Of a DNA stretch of 9,998 nucleotides, positions 1-6,185 are shown piece by piece. The position numbers and the translations under genes are program-made. The DNA comes from M3007 sp046155725 (GTDB lineage: Bacteria > Bacteroidota > Bacteroidia > Chitinophagales > Saprospiraceae), in assembly GCA_046155725.1 (NCBI GenBank), contig JBJXFT010000349.1, positions 1 to 9,998 on the forward strand. The letters run 5' to 3'. How positions within the stretch are numbered: the stretch's first letter is position 1; every line of letters begins with the position of its first letter. Under the pieces are notes generated by a model that ran no database searches, was not told the origin of the DNA, and was given only the letters and a program-made list of their open reading frames with translations.

Positions 1-1902
1 GCTGATCTGGGCGAGGATGCGCTCGTTCGTGCGGAGCCTTTCGGCGGATTTTGATTGCTCGTTTTGGAGTTCGAGGCCGGTTTTTTCCAAAGCCCGGAGC
101 GTTTCGGTCTGTGCCTGAAATGCCCCGGTGAAATCGGCCACGGCCTGTTTTGCGAGATTGTAAGCCGCTTCGTCATAGCCGACCGAGGCAAGTTCGGTGT
201 TCAGCGCAGCGATTTTTTGGCTGGCTTCGGCAATGCCCGTTTCGGCAGTTTGCAGCGCGGCGAGGGTGGCTGGGAGTTCGCGGGCGACGTAGTTTTCCTG
301 CGTCAGGAATTCGCGGTAGCGCGGCTCTTGCGCGGCGAGTTTTGACTTCAAACTTTGGTAAGCCGATTCGTCAAAACGCACCTCGCCGATCTCGCGGAGG
401 ATCACCTCGTCGGCCACCAAACGGCTTTCCAATGGTCGCTGCTGGCTTTCTTCAGCGGTTTGTTGGCGGGCAAGTTCGGCCAAGCGCGTTTGTTCTTGCA
501 GCAGTTTGTCGGCCTCGCTGCGGGCGGCGGCTTGTCGGCTTTTTAGCGCAAGGCCGGCTTCGGTGACGGTTTTTTTCTGGGCTTCGAGATGTTGCAACTG
601 GTCGGTTTTCAGCGCGTTGATCTCGTCGCCCAGTTCCGCCAGCGCCCGCTCGTAGCCATCGAGCAGGGGTTGGAGGCAAGTGGGGCAATTGCCCTCGCTG
701 CCCAACTCGCGCAGCCGTTCCAACTTTTCTGCCCGCTCGCGCACGCCCGCTTGGATGCCGCCGATCTGTTGGTCAATGCTGCGGAGTTCGCTGCGCTTGG
801 CTTCCATTTCGGCTTCCAGATCGGCCACCGCTTTTTGCTTTTCGGCCAAGGCCGATTCTACGCCCGCCTGCCCCGCCGACTGCTGCGCCAAGGTTTTTGT
901 CTTCAAAACGCTTGCCGCCAACTGCTCCCGCGTTTCGCTTATTTTTTCCAGCCGCGCTTGCCGATTGATGTGGCGCGTACGCTCGGCTTCCAGCGCGTCG
1001 AGCGTTTTTTTCTCGGCTTCGTAGCCCTCAAATTCGCCCCTGGATTGGTCGAGGCTTGCCTTTTGCTGGCGCAGATCGGCTTCCTTTTTCCCCAAGTTTT
1101 CTTTCTGAAAACCCAATCCCGCGCGGCGTTCTTCGGCTTGGCCGAGTTCGTTGCGGAGCGCGCTGTGGCGTTTGAATCGCGCTTCCTCCCGGTCAAACTT
1201 TTCCTTTTCGGCGCGGTGTTTTTCTTGAATGCCTTGGAGTTTTTGCCGCTCGTTCTTGGCCTCCGAATCATTTGCCTCCAAAGTTTTGTCGCGCTCGGCC
1301 ATTTCAGTTTTCAGGTTTTCGATGGCATCGTCGGCGAGGAGGTTTTGGCGTTGGCCGGCGGCTTGGCTGCTGAGGTCGCGGAGTTCGGCGTTCACGCGAG
1401 CCTGCGCATCGTCGAGCGTGTCGAGGCCGAGCATGCGGCGCACCATGCGCTTGCGGGCTTCGCCGGAAGTGTCAGAAAGTTCGGAGAGTTCTTTTTGGCC
1501 GGAAAAAACAGAGCGCTTGAAAGCGTCGCGCTCGATGTGCAGCACCTTCACCAACTCGTCGTTCACAGCCGAAACGCCTTTGGCCACCAGCACATCATTC
1601 TTGTAAAACTCGGCACCCACGGCGAGGGCTTTGCCCCGAAATTCGCGCCGCACCCGATACTTCACTTCGCCCATGCTGAACTCCAATTGCAGCTCTACGG
1701 TAGCCTTCGGGTCGGCAAACACGGAGCGGATGTGGGCTTTATTCCCCTCGTCGCGGCCAAAAAGGCAGTACAAGATGGCTTCGAAAATGGTGGACTTTCC
1801 CGCGCCGTTTTTGCCGATGATACCGACCAAGCCTTCCCGGAATTCGAGTTCCAGATGGCTGTATTGCTTATAGTTGGCGAGGCGGAGGGTGTTGAGGATC
1901 AT
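1..1902 (-). CDS. sbcC: SbcC/Rad50-like SMC-family ATPase (partial, C-terminus beyond window)
   Basis: Reading on the minus strand from ATG at 1902, 634 codons are open to the window edge with no stop. The N-terminus begins MILNTLRLANYKQY and carries a Walker A motif, GKNGAGKS, at residues 30-37 and a Q-loop glutamine near residue 136 (FSGQKEL). From about residue 170 the protein is rich in E, K, Q, R, A and L, as expected for a long coiled coil. A CPTC zinc-hook motif lies at residues 406-409, after which the returning coiled coil begins. Walker B, the signature motif and the second ATPase lobe must lie outside the window. Rad50/SbcC proteins dimerise through the hook and drive the SbcD/Mre11 nuclease in processing DNA ends and hairpins. 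No sbcD is visible here. The gene follows the RAYT on the same strand, with a palindrome ending only 10 nt before its ATG and no clear Shine-Dalgarno. It could be another hook-bearing SMC-like ATPase; the SbcC-type call is strong, the exact orthology less so. Confidence 0.88.
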   Translation of the reverse strand, partial: MILNTLRLANYKQYSHLELEFREGLVGIIGKNGAGKSTIFEAILYCLFGRDEGNKAHIRSVFADPKATVELQLEFSMGEVKYRVRREFRGKALAVGAEFYKNDVLVAKGVSAVNDELVKVLHIERDAFKRSVFSGQKELSELSDTSGEARKRMVRRMLGLDTLDDAQARVNAELRDLSSQAAGQRQNLLADDAIENLKTEMAERDKTLEANDSEAKNERQKLQGIQEKHRAEKEKFDREEARFKRHSALRNELGQAEERRAGLGFQKENLGKKEADLRQQKASLDQSRGEFEGYEAEKKTLDALEAERTRHINRQARLEKISETREQLAASVLKTKTLAQQSAGQAGVESALAEKQKAVADLEAEMEAKRSELRSIDQQIGGIQAGVRERAEKLERLRELGSEGNCPTCLQPLLDGYERALAELGDEINALKTDQLQHLEAQKKTVTEAGLALKSRQAAARSEADKLLQEQTRLAELARQQTAEESQQRPLESRLVADEVILREIGEVRFDESAYQSLKSKLAAQEPRYREFLTQENYVARELPATLAALQTAETGIAEASQKIAALNTELASVGYDEAAYNLAKQAVADFTGAFQAQTETLRALEKTGLELQNEQSKSAERLRTNERILAQIS

Positions 1903-1904
1903 AA
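1861..1904 (-). repeat. 44-bp direct repeat, copy A (5' end of intact sbcC-like gene)
   Basis: This stretch covers the first 14 codons and the start codon of the sbcC-like gene. It matches 2806-2849 at 42 of 44 positions by eye, with differences at 1870 (A versus G) and 1883 (C versus T). The two copies lie 945 bp apart in the same orientation and bracket the RAYT gene with its palindromes. Confidence 0.9.
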
Positions 1905-1912
1905 TGGGAGTA

Positions 1913-1945
1913 AACTTCCCGAAAGTTTTGAACTTTCGGGAAGTT
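1913..1945. repeat. RAYT-associated palindrome, copy 1 (downstream of RAYT)
   Basis: Perfect 15-bp inverted repeat, arms AACTTCCCGAAAGTT and its reverse complement, around a 3-nt loop TTG. It lies 9 nt beyond the RAYT stop codon and ends 10 nt before the sbcC-like start codon. No T-tract follows on either strand, so it does not look like an ordinary rho-independent terminator. In a minus-strand transcript the stem would sit directly in front of the sbcC-like AUG and could affect its translation. Confidence 0.92.
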
Positions 1946-1954
1946 GGAGTTTGG

Positions 1955-2563
1955 TTAATACCACTCGCTGACAATTTTTAAAAACCGGTCATCAGGCTTT
2001 ATCTCGTGCGCTGCGAGGAAGGCATCTCGCCCACCAAAAAACGCAAGGACTTCTTCACGCAATAACCGACTGGGCTTGTTGGACAAGAGGCTCATAAACG
2101 ACGAGTGCGGCCATTCCGCAGGATGCGAAGCGAAGTCGCTTTCGATTGGGTTATAGTGGATGTAGTGAACCAGATTGGCAAAATAACTGTCGTTTTCTAC
2201 GGATTTTCGCTTGAAATTGGGGATAAACAAACTGCCCATACGCGCCTGCTGTTTGTTGAAAACCTGAGCGTAAGAACTAAAAAGGTTGCCGAAGTGGCGG
2301 CTGATTTTTTGGGGGATGGAACTTCCCGAAAGTTTCAAACTTTCGGGAAGTTGGTTCTCCGATTTAATCCGCACCATCAGATGGATATGATTTGGCATCA
2401 GACAGTAAGCCAATGTATCCGCTACTGGCGGGATATGCTCGGCGTACTTTTTCAAGAAATACTGATAGTTGCCTTCGTTAAGGAAGAGTTTTTCAAATCC
2501 GTTGGCGTGGTTGTAGATGTGGTAACAAATGCCGGGAAGGAGAGGGATTTCGTTGTTTTTCAT
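1955..2563 (-). CDS. REP-associated tyrosine transposase (RAYT; IS200-like Y1 transposase family)
   Basis: This is a 202-residue, single-domain Y1 (HUH) transposase. The HUH metal site is H59-I60-H61 in the motif MPNHIHLMV. Downstream are the family block KISRHFGNLFSSYAQVFNKQ (residues 86-105) and the signature YFANLVHYIHYNPIES (127-142); Y127 and Y134 are the candidate nucleophiles. The last 60 residues form the usual C-terminal extension. RAYTs are single-copy, domesticated relatives of IS200/IS605 TnpA that act on REP-type palindromic DNA. Supporting this class, the gene lies between two copies of one palindrome, and a third copy is translated as residues 71-82 (QLPESLKLSGSS) in the linker between the HUH block and the tyrosine helix. 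The frame is intact and both catalytic regions are present, so it is probably active or recently so. Its presumed promoter (copy 2 of the duplicated module) leaves a leader of roughly 80 nt containing palindrome copy 3. Confidence 0.93.
   Translation of the reverse strand: MKNNEIPLLPGICYHIYNHANGFEKLFLNEGNYQYFLKKYAEHIPPVADTLAYCLMPNHIHLMVRIKSENQLPESLKLSGSSIPQKISRHFGNLFSSYAQVFNKQQARMGSLFIPNFKRKSVENDSYFANLVHYIHYNPIESDFASHPAEWPHSSFMSLLSNKPSRLLREEVLAFFGGRDAFLAAHEIKPDDRFLKIVSEWY
2320..2352. repeat. RAYT palindrome, copy 2 (inside the RAYT coding sequence)
   Basis: Perfect 15-bp inverted repeat identical in its arms to copy 1, with loop TCA instead of TTG. The 33-bp length keeps the reading frame, and on the minus strand it encodes residues 71-82 of the transposase, in the linker after the HUH block. 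The identical arms and different loops argue for movement or copying of the palindrome rather than chance. Confidence 0.93.
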
Positions 2564-2581
2564 CGTTTCCTATTTGAATTC

Positions 2582-2614
2582 AACTTCCCAAAAGTTCTAA
2601 ACTTTCGGGAAGTT
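2582..2614. repeat. RAYT palindrome, copy 3 (leader of RAYT)
   Basis: Same palindrome as the other two copies, with loop CTA. One arm differs by a single base (A at 2590), which becomes a G:U pair in a minus-strand RNA, so the stem is kept in that transcript. It ends 19 nt before the RAYT start codon, in the presumed 5' leader. Its loop supplies the TAG stop of a tiny 10-codon reading frame, MKKELNFPKV, that begins at 2629. Confidence 0.92.
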
Positions 2615-2626
2615 CAGTTCCTTTTT

Positions 2627-2673
2627 CATATTGCTGTCCATTTTGAAACAAAAGTAGGGAAACCTCAAATTTC
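2627..2673 (-). promoter_or_regulatory. Duplicated promoter/start-codon module, copy 2 (upstream of RAYT)
   Basis: On the minus strand this contains TACTTTTG (2656-2649), which fits the Bacteroidota -7 element TAnnTTTG, then TTTCAAAAT and an ATG at 2629 followed by AAAAA. The same order and nearly the same bases occur at 3498-3451 before the DUF433 gene. A TTTG also lies 26 nt upstream of the -7 motif in both copies, which is longer than the usual spacing. The ATG here opens only a 10-codon frame that stops in palindrome copy 3, so this looks like a remnant of a DUF433-type gene start now serving, presumably, as the RAYT promoter. Confidence 0.6.
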
Positions 2674-2726
2674 TTCCGCTCGCAAATGTCGCCTCCAATC
2701 AGTTCAGAAAAATGCTCCCTTCATTT

Positions 2727-2775
2727 GCATCATCAAATAATTCGCACAGGATTAGTGCAAATTATTTGATGATAC
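2727..2775. repeat. Long imperfect hairpin
   Basis: A perfect 14-bp inverted repeat (ATCATCAAATAATT at 2729-2742 and its complement at 2760-2773) continues after one mismatch with GCAC/GTGC and encloses a 7-nt loop, AGGATTA. The G-C pair 2727/2775 adds one further match across a mismatch. It lies downstream of the DUF433/DUF5615 pair on the minus strand. No convincing T-tract follows, so it may be a weak terminator or 3'-end stabiliser, or a scar of the rearrangement. The truncated sbcC-like frame stops inside it at 2752. Confidence 0.75.
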
Positions 2776-2805
2776 GCTTTTGAAAAAAACAAAAATAGAA
2801 CTGCC

Positions 2806-2849
2806 GTATTGCTTGTAGTTGGCGAGGTGGAGGGTGTTGAGGATCATAA
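2806..2849 (-). pseudogene. Truncated 5' fragment of the sbcC-like gene (44-bp direct repeat, copy B)
   Basis: From ATG at 2847 the minus strand encodes MILNTLHLANYKQY, which differs from the intact sbcC-like start only at residue 7 (H for R). After that codon the similarity ends, and the frame runs through unrelated AT-rich sequence to a stop at 2752-2754, giving a 31-residue remnant with no ATPase motif. The ATG lies 4 nt after the DUF5615 stop codon, a spacing typical of translationally coupled genes. I read this as the remains of an ancestral DUF433-DUF5615-sbcC junction. Confidence 0.82.
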
Positions 2850-2851
2850 GT

Positions 2852-3214
2852 TTACGGCTGCTCTTGCATTTTCCTGATGCGGGCAGTGCCGGGCTGAATG
2901 ACGATGAAGTGGCTGGAGAGCAAATCAAGGTTTGCAGCGATAAATTCGGCAACCAAGAAGGAACGGGAAACGGAGTTCAATTCTTCGGCACGAATGAGCA
3001 TGATGCCAGCGTGGACCATTTTCATGCGCCATACCAGCTCGCCAAAGTCTTTGTCGCGGGTGATTAGGACTCGGGTTTCAGTGTTGGCGATTTCTAAAAT
3101 TATCGTGTCGTCGGTGCTTTGCAATGATTCGGCAAAGTAAAAAACATCATGCCCGGCTTCCCGCAGCAATTTGACCAACGTGCCGTCCACGCCTTCGTCA
3201 GCAACGAATTTCAT
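2852..3214 (-). CDS. DUF5615 PIN-like toxin component
   Basis: A 120-residue protein with the acidic pattern of the DUF5615 PIN-like family: MKFVADEGVD at the N-terminus (D6, E7), STDDTIILEIA at residues 33-43 (D35, D36, E41), and LITRDKDFGELV at 50-61 (D54, D56). These carboxylates match the metal-binding site of PIN-type RNases. The family is generally treated as the putative toxin RNase of type II toxin-antitoxin modules paired with a DUF433 antitoxin, although few members have been tested. The ATG overlaps the upstream DUF433 stop in an ATGA, so the two are translationally coupled. The stop is followed after 4 nt by a truncated sbcC-like start. Full length with all expected acidic residues, so the enzyme appears intact. 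Cleavage target unknown. Confidence 0.88.
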   Translation of the reverse strand: MKFVADEGVDGTLVKLLREAGHDVFYFAESLQSTDDTIILEIANTETRVLITRDKDFGELVWRMKMVHAGIMLIRAEELNSVSRSFLVAEFIAANLDLLSSHFIVIQPGTARIRKMQEQP

Positions 3215-3453
3215 GCTGCAATAGGAGTTTGAACCAGCATTTCGCCGCGCAACGATCCGGCTGCAAATGCCAGTGCCGCAAGGATATGCTCCCGCCGCAA
3301 GCGAGGATGTTCAGCCAAAATAGCCTCAAACCCTTCGCCATTGGACAACTTTTCCAAAATGAGTTCGACCGTGATGCGTGTGCCTCGAACGACAGGTTTG
3401 CCCATCATCACCTTTGGGTTGATTTCAATCAATTCTGCGATTCCATTTTTCAT
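3211..3453 (-). CDS. DUF433 antitoxin component
   Basis: An 80-residue protein with the compact DUF433 pattern: INPKVMMGKPVVRGTRITVE at residues 11-30, then LILEKLSNGEGFEAILAEHP and a C-terminal helix containing REHILAALAFAA. The family has a small winged-helix-like fold and is usually encoded immediately before a DUF5615 PIN-like protein, where it is taken as the antitoxin and probably an autorepressor. Here its stop overlaps the DUF5615 start by 4 nt. A TACTTTTG -7 element lies 20 nt before the ATG, giving a leader of only about 14 nt. The upstream region up to the -7 element and the first codons are duplicated at 2627-2673. Confidence 0.88.
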   Translation of the reverse strand: MKNGIAELIEINPKVMMGKPVVRGTRITVELILEKLSNGEGFEAILAEHPRLRREHILAALAFAAGSLRGEMLVQTPIAA

Positions 3454-3498
3454 ACTGCTGCTGATTTTGAAACAAAAGTAGGAGGAAAATCAAATTTC
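3451..3498 (-). promoter_or_regulatory. Promoter of the DUF433/DUF5615 operon (duplicated module, copy 1)
   Basis: On the minus strand TACTTTTG (3480-3473) matches the Bacteroidota -7 consensus TAnnTTTG and is followed 19 nt later by the DUF433 ATG. No well-placed -33 TTG is seen; the nearest upstream TTTG elements are 10 and 26 nt away from the -7 motif. The block aligns with 2627-2673, with one single-base length difference and a few substitutions. Confidence 0.6.
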
Positions 3499-3558
3499 AT
3501 TCGACCCAAAATAGCCTCCGTTCAATGGCAAAAGGCGAGCGTAAAATAGCGAAGCAAC

Positions 3559-3753
3559 CGAATTCTACTTTGTCACTTTAAGCCTATTCGAGTGCTTAGC
3601 GTAGAGGTGTCATCTTTGAGGAACGAAAAGGTGACATCTCGGAGCGGAAAATAGCGTATTTCCTGCCGTTTCGAGATGTCACCACTCCTTCGTCGTGATG
3701 ACACCTCTCCACTTTCGTCGGTGTCCGGCTTAAAGTGAAAAAGTAGAACGAAT
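3559..3753. mobile_element. MITE-like nested-palindrome element
   Basis: A 22-bp terminal inverted repeat (3563-3584 and 3727-3748; 21 of 22 paired, mismatch at 3572) encloses two further perfect 12-bp inverted repeats: AGAGGTGTCATC at 3603-3614 with 3697-3708, and GGTGACATCTCG at 3630-3641 with 3672-3683. At the centre is a small hairpin, GGAAAATA/TATTTCC (3646-3663). The direct repeat CGAAT flanks the element (3559-3563 and 3749-3753), consistent with a 4-5 bp target duplication. No open frame of note lies inside. It occupies the gap between the TonB receptor stop and the DUF433 promoter and could also act as a 3' structure for the receptor mRNA. The symmetry is seen directly; mobility is inferred. 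Confidence 0.7.
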
Positions 3754-3755
3754 CC

Positions 3756-6116
3756 CTACAAATCTATCTGGAAACTCAGCACAGGCGTAAGCCCGCTTTG
3801 CTCCCGGTAAATCCACTGGTTGAGGTCGGGGTCATACGCGCGGCTGAGCGGGTCAATGTTTTTTCGGCCAAGGACGTTTTGGATGTCGAGTGCCAAAGTC
3901 CAAGCGGACTTCGAGTTGTTCTTGCGAAACGCGACGCGCAAATCGGGGCGAAAGTATGCTTCCACGCGCTCCGAAAAAGCCTTGGCTTCATCCAAAAGCG
4001 GCTCTTGCGAAAAGCGCGAAACCGTCTGGCCCGGCAGCAGCGGCGTGAGGCGCTGGCCGCCGTTGTAAAGTAACTTCAAGCCGAGTTGCAGCACCGAGGC
4101 GTTTTTGAAAGTCCATTCTTTGCCGCCCATGAACGTGCCGGAAAGCCCACTGTCGAACGCCGTGGGGTGTTCCCTCCCCGCCGCGTCGGTGTAGCGCGAG
4201 CGCGATACCGAGCCGCCGAGCAAGAAGAACGTGCCGCCCGCAAAGGACTTTTCCACGCTCAGGTCCAGCCCGATATTTTGGCCCTTGCCCTCGTTTGCCA
4301 TCTCTCGCGTGGCGAAGCCCGAAACCGTGTTCAGGATGCTCCAACTGCTCGCCTGGCTTTTCGCCACCGGCACGTCTTTCATTTTTTGGAAATAAGCCTC
4401 GGCGTGCAGGCGCATGGATTTCCCCGCGAGAAAATCCCAGCCCAGCACGGTGTGTTGCGCCCGAATCAGCCCTGCGTCGTGGTTCACCAAACGCCCGTTC
4501 ACGCGGGTGAAATAATTGCCCAGCGGCAGCACCCGCCCATGCATTCCCCACGCCAGGCTGATGGACTGTTTTTCAGAGATTTGATACTTGGCGGCCAAGC
4601 GCGGCTCGATGCTCGTGCTTTGGTTCAACTCAAAATACAGGGCGTGCAGCCCCACGTTAAAAGTCCATTTTTCCGAAGGCCGCAAGCGGAGGTTGGCGTA
4701 GGGTTGTATCTGCGCCGTGATGCCCTCATTGTCAAGCCCCGTGGAATCGCCGAGCGTGTTTCGGTAAAAATAGTAGGGCATGAGGTTGGCGAAAAAACCC
4801 GTTTTGAGCGACACGCGGCGGCTGAATTTTTTGTTCAAAAAAGAGGCCACAGCGTAACGCCCCTCGCGGTATTCCTCGGTGTTGACGGCAAAAGGCGTGC
4901 GCTGCAAATTGAGCGTGTCGTTGCGCCAGTCAATCGTTTGCCCCATGGCCGCCACGCTGGTTTTGAGGTATGCGTCGCCCTTAAGCAAGGCCGTGTGCGT
5001 GGCGCCCAATGCGCCCATGTTCGTGTCAAAATCGCGGGCATAGTAGTCGGTGAACGACTTCCAATCCGCCGTGTTTTCCACCGCGCTTTCGGTTTCTTGG
5101 CTGAGGCCGCCGATTCCCCAAAATGTCACAACGTGCTTTTTGTTTTTGGAAGGAAAATTCAAATTGAAGCTCAAATCCTGGAACGTATTGTCAATCCGCT
5201 CGCCCACGAGGTGCAGGCCGAGTTTGTTCAAAATGCCCAAGGTGGAGTACCGATAATTGACCAAGTACGTTGACCCTTGACCGTTGACCGTTGACCTCTT
5301 GAAAGGACCTTCCGTGCTGAAATCCAGCCCCAGCATCCCGGCGCGAAAAGTGTACTCGCGCTTGTCGGGATTGCCCTTGCGGAAATGCACGTCGAACACG
5401 CCCGAATAGGCGTTGCCATATTCGGCGGGAAATGCGCCCGTGCTGAAATCCGAATTGGCCAACATGCTCACGCTGAAAATGGTGATGCCGCCGCCCGACG
5501 AGCCGCGCCGCGCAAAGTGGTTGGGGTTGGGGATGTCAATACCTTCGAGCCGCCACAGCAAGCCGATGCCGGAGTTGCCGCGCACGATGATGTCGGAGCG
5601 GCTGTCGCGGCTGGGCTGCACGCCGGGGAAGCCCATGGCCATGCGGCTGGGGTCGTTGGCCGAGGCGGCGTAGCGTTGGGTTTCGTCCACCGAGAAAGAG
5701 CGGGTGCTGAGCATCGAAAGGTCGTTGATGGGTTCGTTGCCGCGCTTGCGGGCGGTCACCACCACTTCTTGCATTTGGCTGGCCGCGCCTTCGCTGAGGG
5801 TGATTTGGAGGAATGTTTCTCGTGCCGAATTGACGATGAGCGGGTCGCTGAGCCAAGGTTCGTAGCCGACATAACTGCACTGCACTTGCCAGCGACCGAG
5901 GGGGACGTTTTTTAGGGAAAATTTTCCTTCGACATCAGTGACTGCGCCGATGGCGGGTTCCGCATTTTCGACCCGAACCGTCGCGCCGATGAGCGGTTTT
6001 TGCGAGTCTTTGTCAATGACTTGGCCGGAGATGGCTTGGATGGTTTGGGCGGAGAGCCCCGCCGCCGTCAAGACTATGGCGGGTAAAAGAGCGAGAAGGG
6101 AAAAAAGTTTTTTCAT
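3756..6116 (-). CDS. TonB-dependent outer-membrane receptor with N-terminal carboxypeptidase-regulatory-like domain
   Basis: A 786-residue protein. Residues 1-24 form a signal peptide ending LSAQ. Residues 29-108 are a carboxypeptidase-regulatory-like beta-sandwich (ISGQVIDKDSQKPLIGATV). After the linker QEVVVTARKR comes the plug, about residues 135-247, with IIVRGNSGIGLLWRLEGIDI and the block GAFPAEYGNAYSGVFDV. The rest is barrel, ending on the beta-strand VLSFQIDL. Such receptors sit in the outer membrane and import bulky substrates using TonB energy. At under 800 residues, and with no SusD partner next to it, it is not a SusC glycan importer; the substrate cannot be told. A four-unit heptamer repeat encodes residues 274-283 within an early barrel segment. 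The start is clear from the signal peptide. The gene is transcribed divergently from the Uma2 gene across a 136-bp gap. A nested-palindrome element begins 3 nt after the stop. Confidence 0.93.
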   Translation of the reverse strand: MKKLFSLLALLPAIVLTAAGLSAQTIQAISGQVIDKDSQKPLIGATVRVENAEPAIGAVTDVEGKFSLKNVPLGRWQVQCSYVGYEPWLSDPLIVNSARETFLQITLSEGAASQMQEVVVTARKRGNEPINDLSMLSTRSFSVDETQRYAASANDPSRMAMGFPGVQPSRDSRSDIIVRGNSGIGLLWRLEGIDIPNPNHFARRGSSGGGITIFSVSMLANSDFSTGAFPAEYGNAYSGVFDVHFRKGNPDKREYTFRAGMLGLDFSTEGPFKRSTVNGQGSTYLVNYRYSTLGILNKLGLHLVGERIDNTFQDLSFNLNFPSKNKKHVVTFWGIGGLSQETESAVENTADWKSFTDYYARDFDTNMGALGATHTALLKGDAYLKTSVAAMGQTIDWRNDTLNLQRTPFAVNTEEYREGRYAVASFLNKKFSRRVSLKTGFFANLMPYYFYRNTLGDSTGLDNEGITAQIQPYANLRLRPSEKWTFNVGLHALYFELNQSTSIEPRLAAKYQISEKQSISLAWGMHGRVLPLGNYFTRVNGRLVNHDAGLIRAQHTVLGWDFLAGKSMRLHAEAYFQKMKDVPVAKSQASSWSILNTVSGFATREMANEGKGQNIGLDLSVEKSFAGGTFFLLGGSVSRSRYTDAAGREHPTAFDSGLSGTFMGGKEWTFKNASVLQLGLKLLYNGGQRLTPLLPGQTVSRFSQEPLLDEAKAFSERVEAYFRPDLRVAFRKNNSKSAWTLALDIQNVLGRKNIDPLSRAYDPDLNQWIYREQSGLTPVLSFQIDL
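5269..5296. repeat. Heptanucleotide tandem repeat, four units, inside the receptor gene
   Basis: Four consecutive 7-nt units on the plus strand: GTTGACC, CTTGACC, GTTGACC, GTTGACC. Read in the coding direction this is GGTCAAC-type repetition, translated as part of RSTVNGQGST (residues 274-283). Because 7 is not a multiple of 3, gain or loss of one unit would shift the receptor's frame. Confidence 0.9.
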
Positions 6117-6185
6117 GGCGAAAGGTTTGGTTGAATCTGAATTTTAAAACACAAAGAACCGATACGCGATGGATTGACCCCTGGG

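Noticed and set aside
589..1971. 460-codon open frame on the plus strand
   Set aside because: It lies antisense to the SbcC-like gene, is rich in A, F, L and V as expected from the complement of a coiled coil, and shows no family motif. The minus-strand frame has Walker A, a Q-loop and a zinc hook.
2105..2740. 211-codon open frame on the plus strand over the RAYT gene
   Set aside because: It is antisense to an intact Y1 transposase with HUH and tyrosine motifs, and has no motif of its own.
1903..3510. Complete composite transposon made of RAYT plus the toxin-antitoxin pair
   Set aside because: The two direct repeat pairs do not form matching outer ends, and no terminal inverted repeats enclose the whole block. 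Duplication with later insertion explains it better.
3559..3753. CRISPR array suggested by repeated GGTG(T/A)CATC motifs
   Set aside because: The repeats are arranged as nested inverted repeats, not as evenly spaced direct repeats with unique spacers, and no cas gene is nearby.
4086..5273. 395-codon open frame on the plus strand within the receptor gene
   Set aside because: It is antisense to a clear TonB-dependent receptor and contains no recognisable domain.
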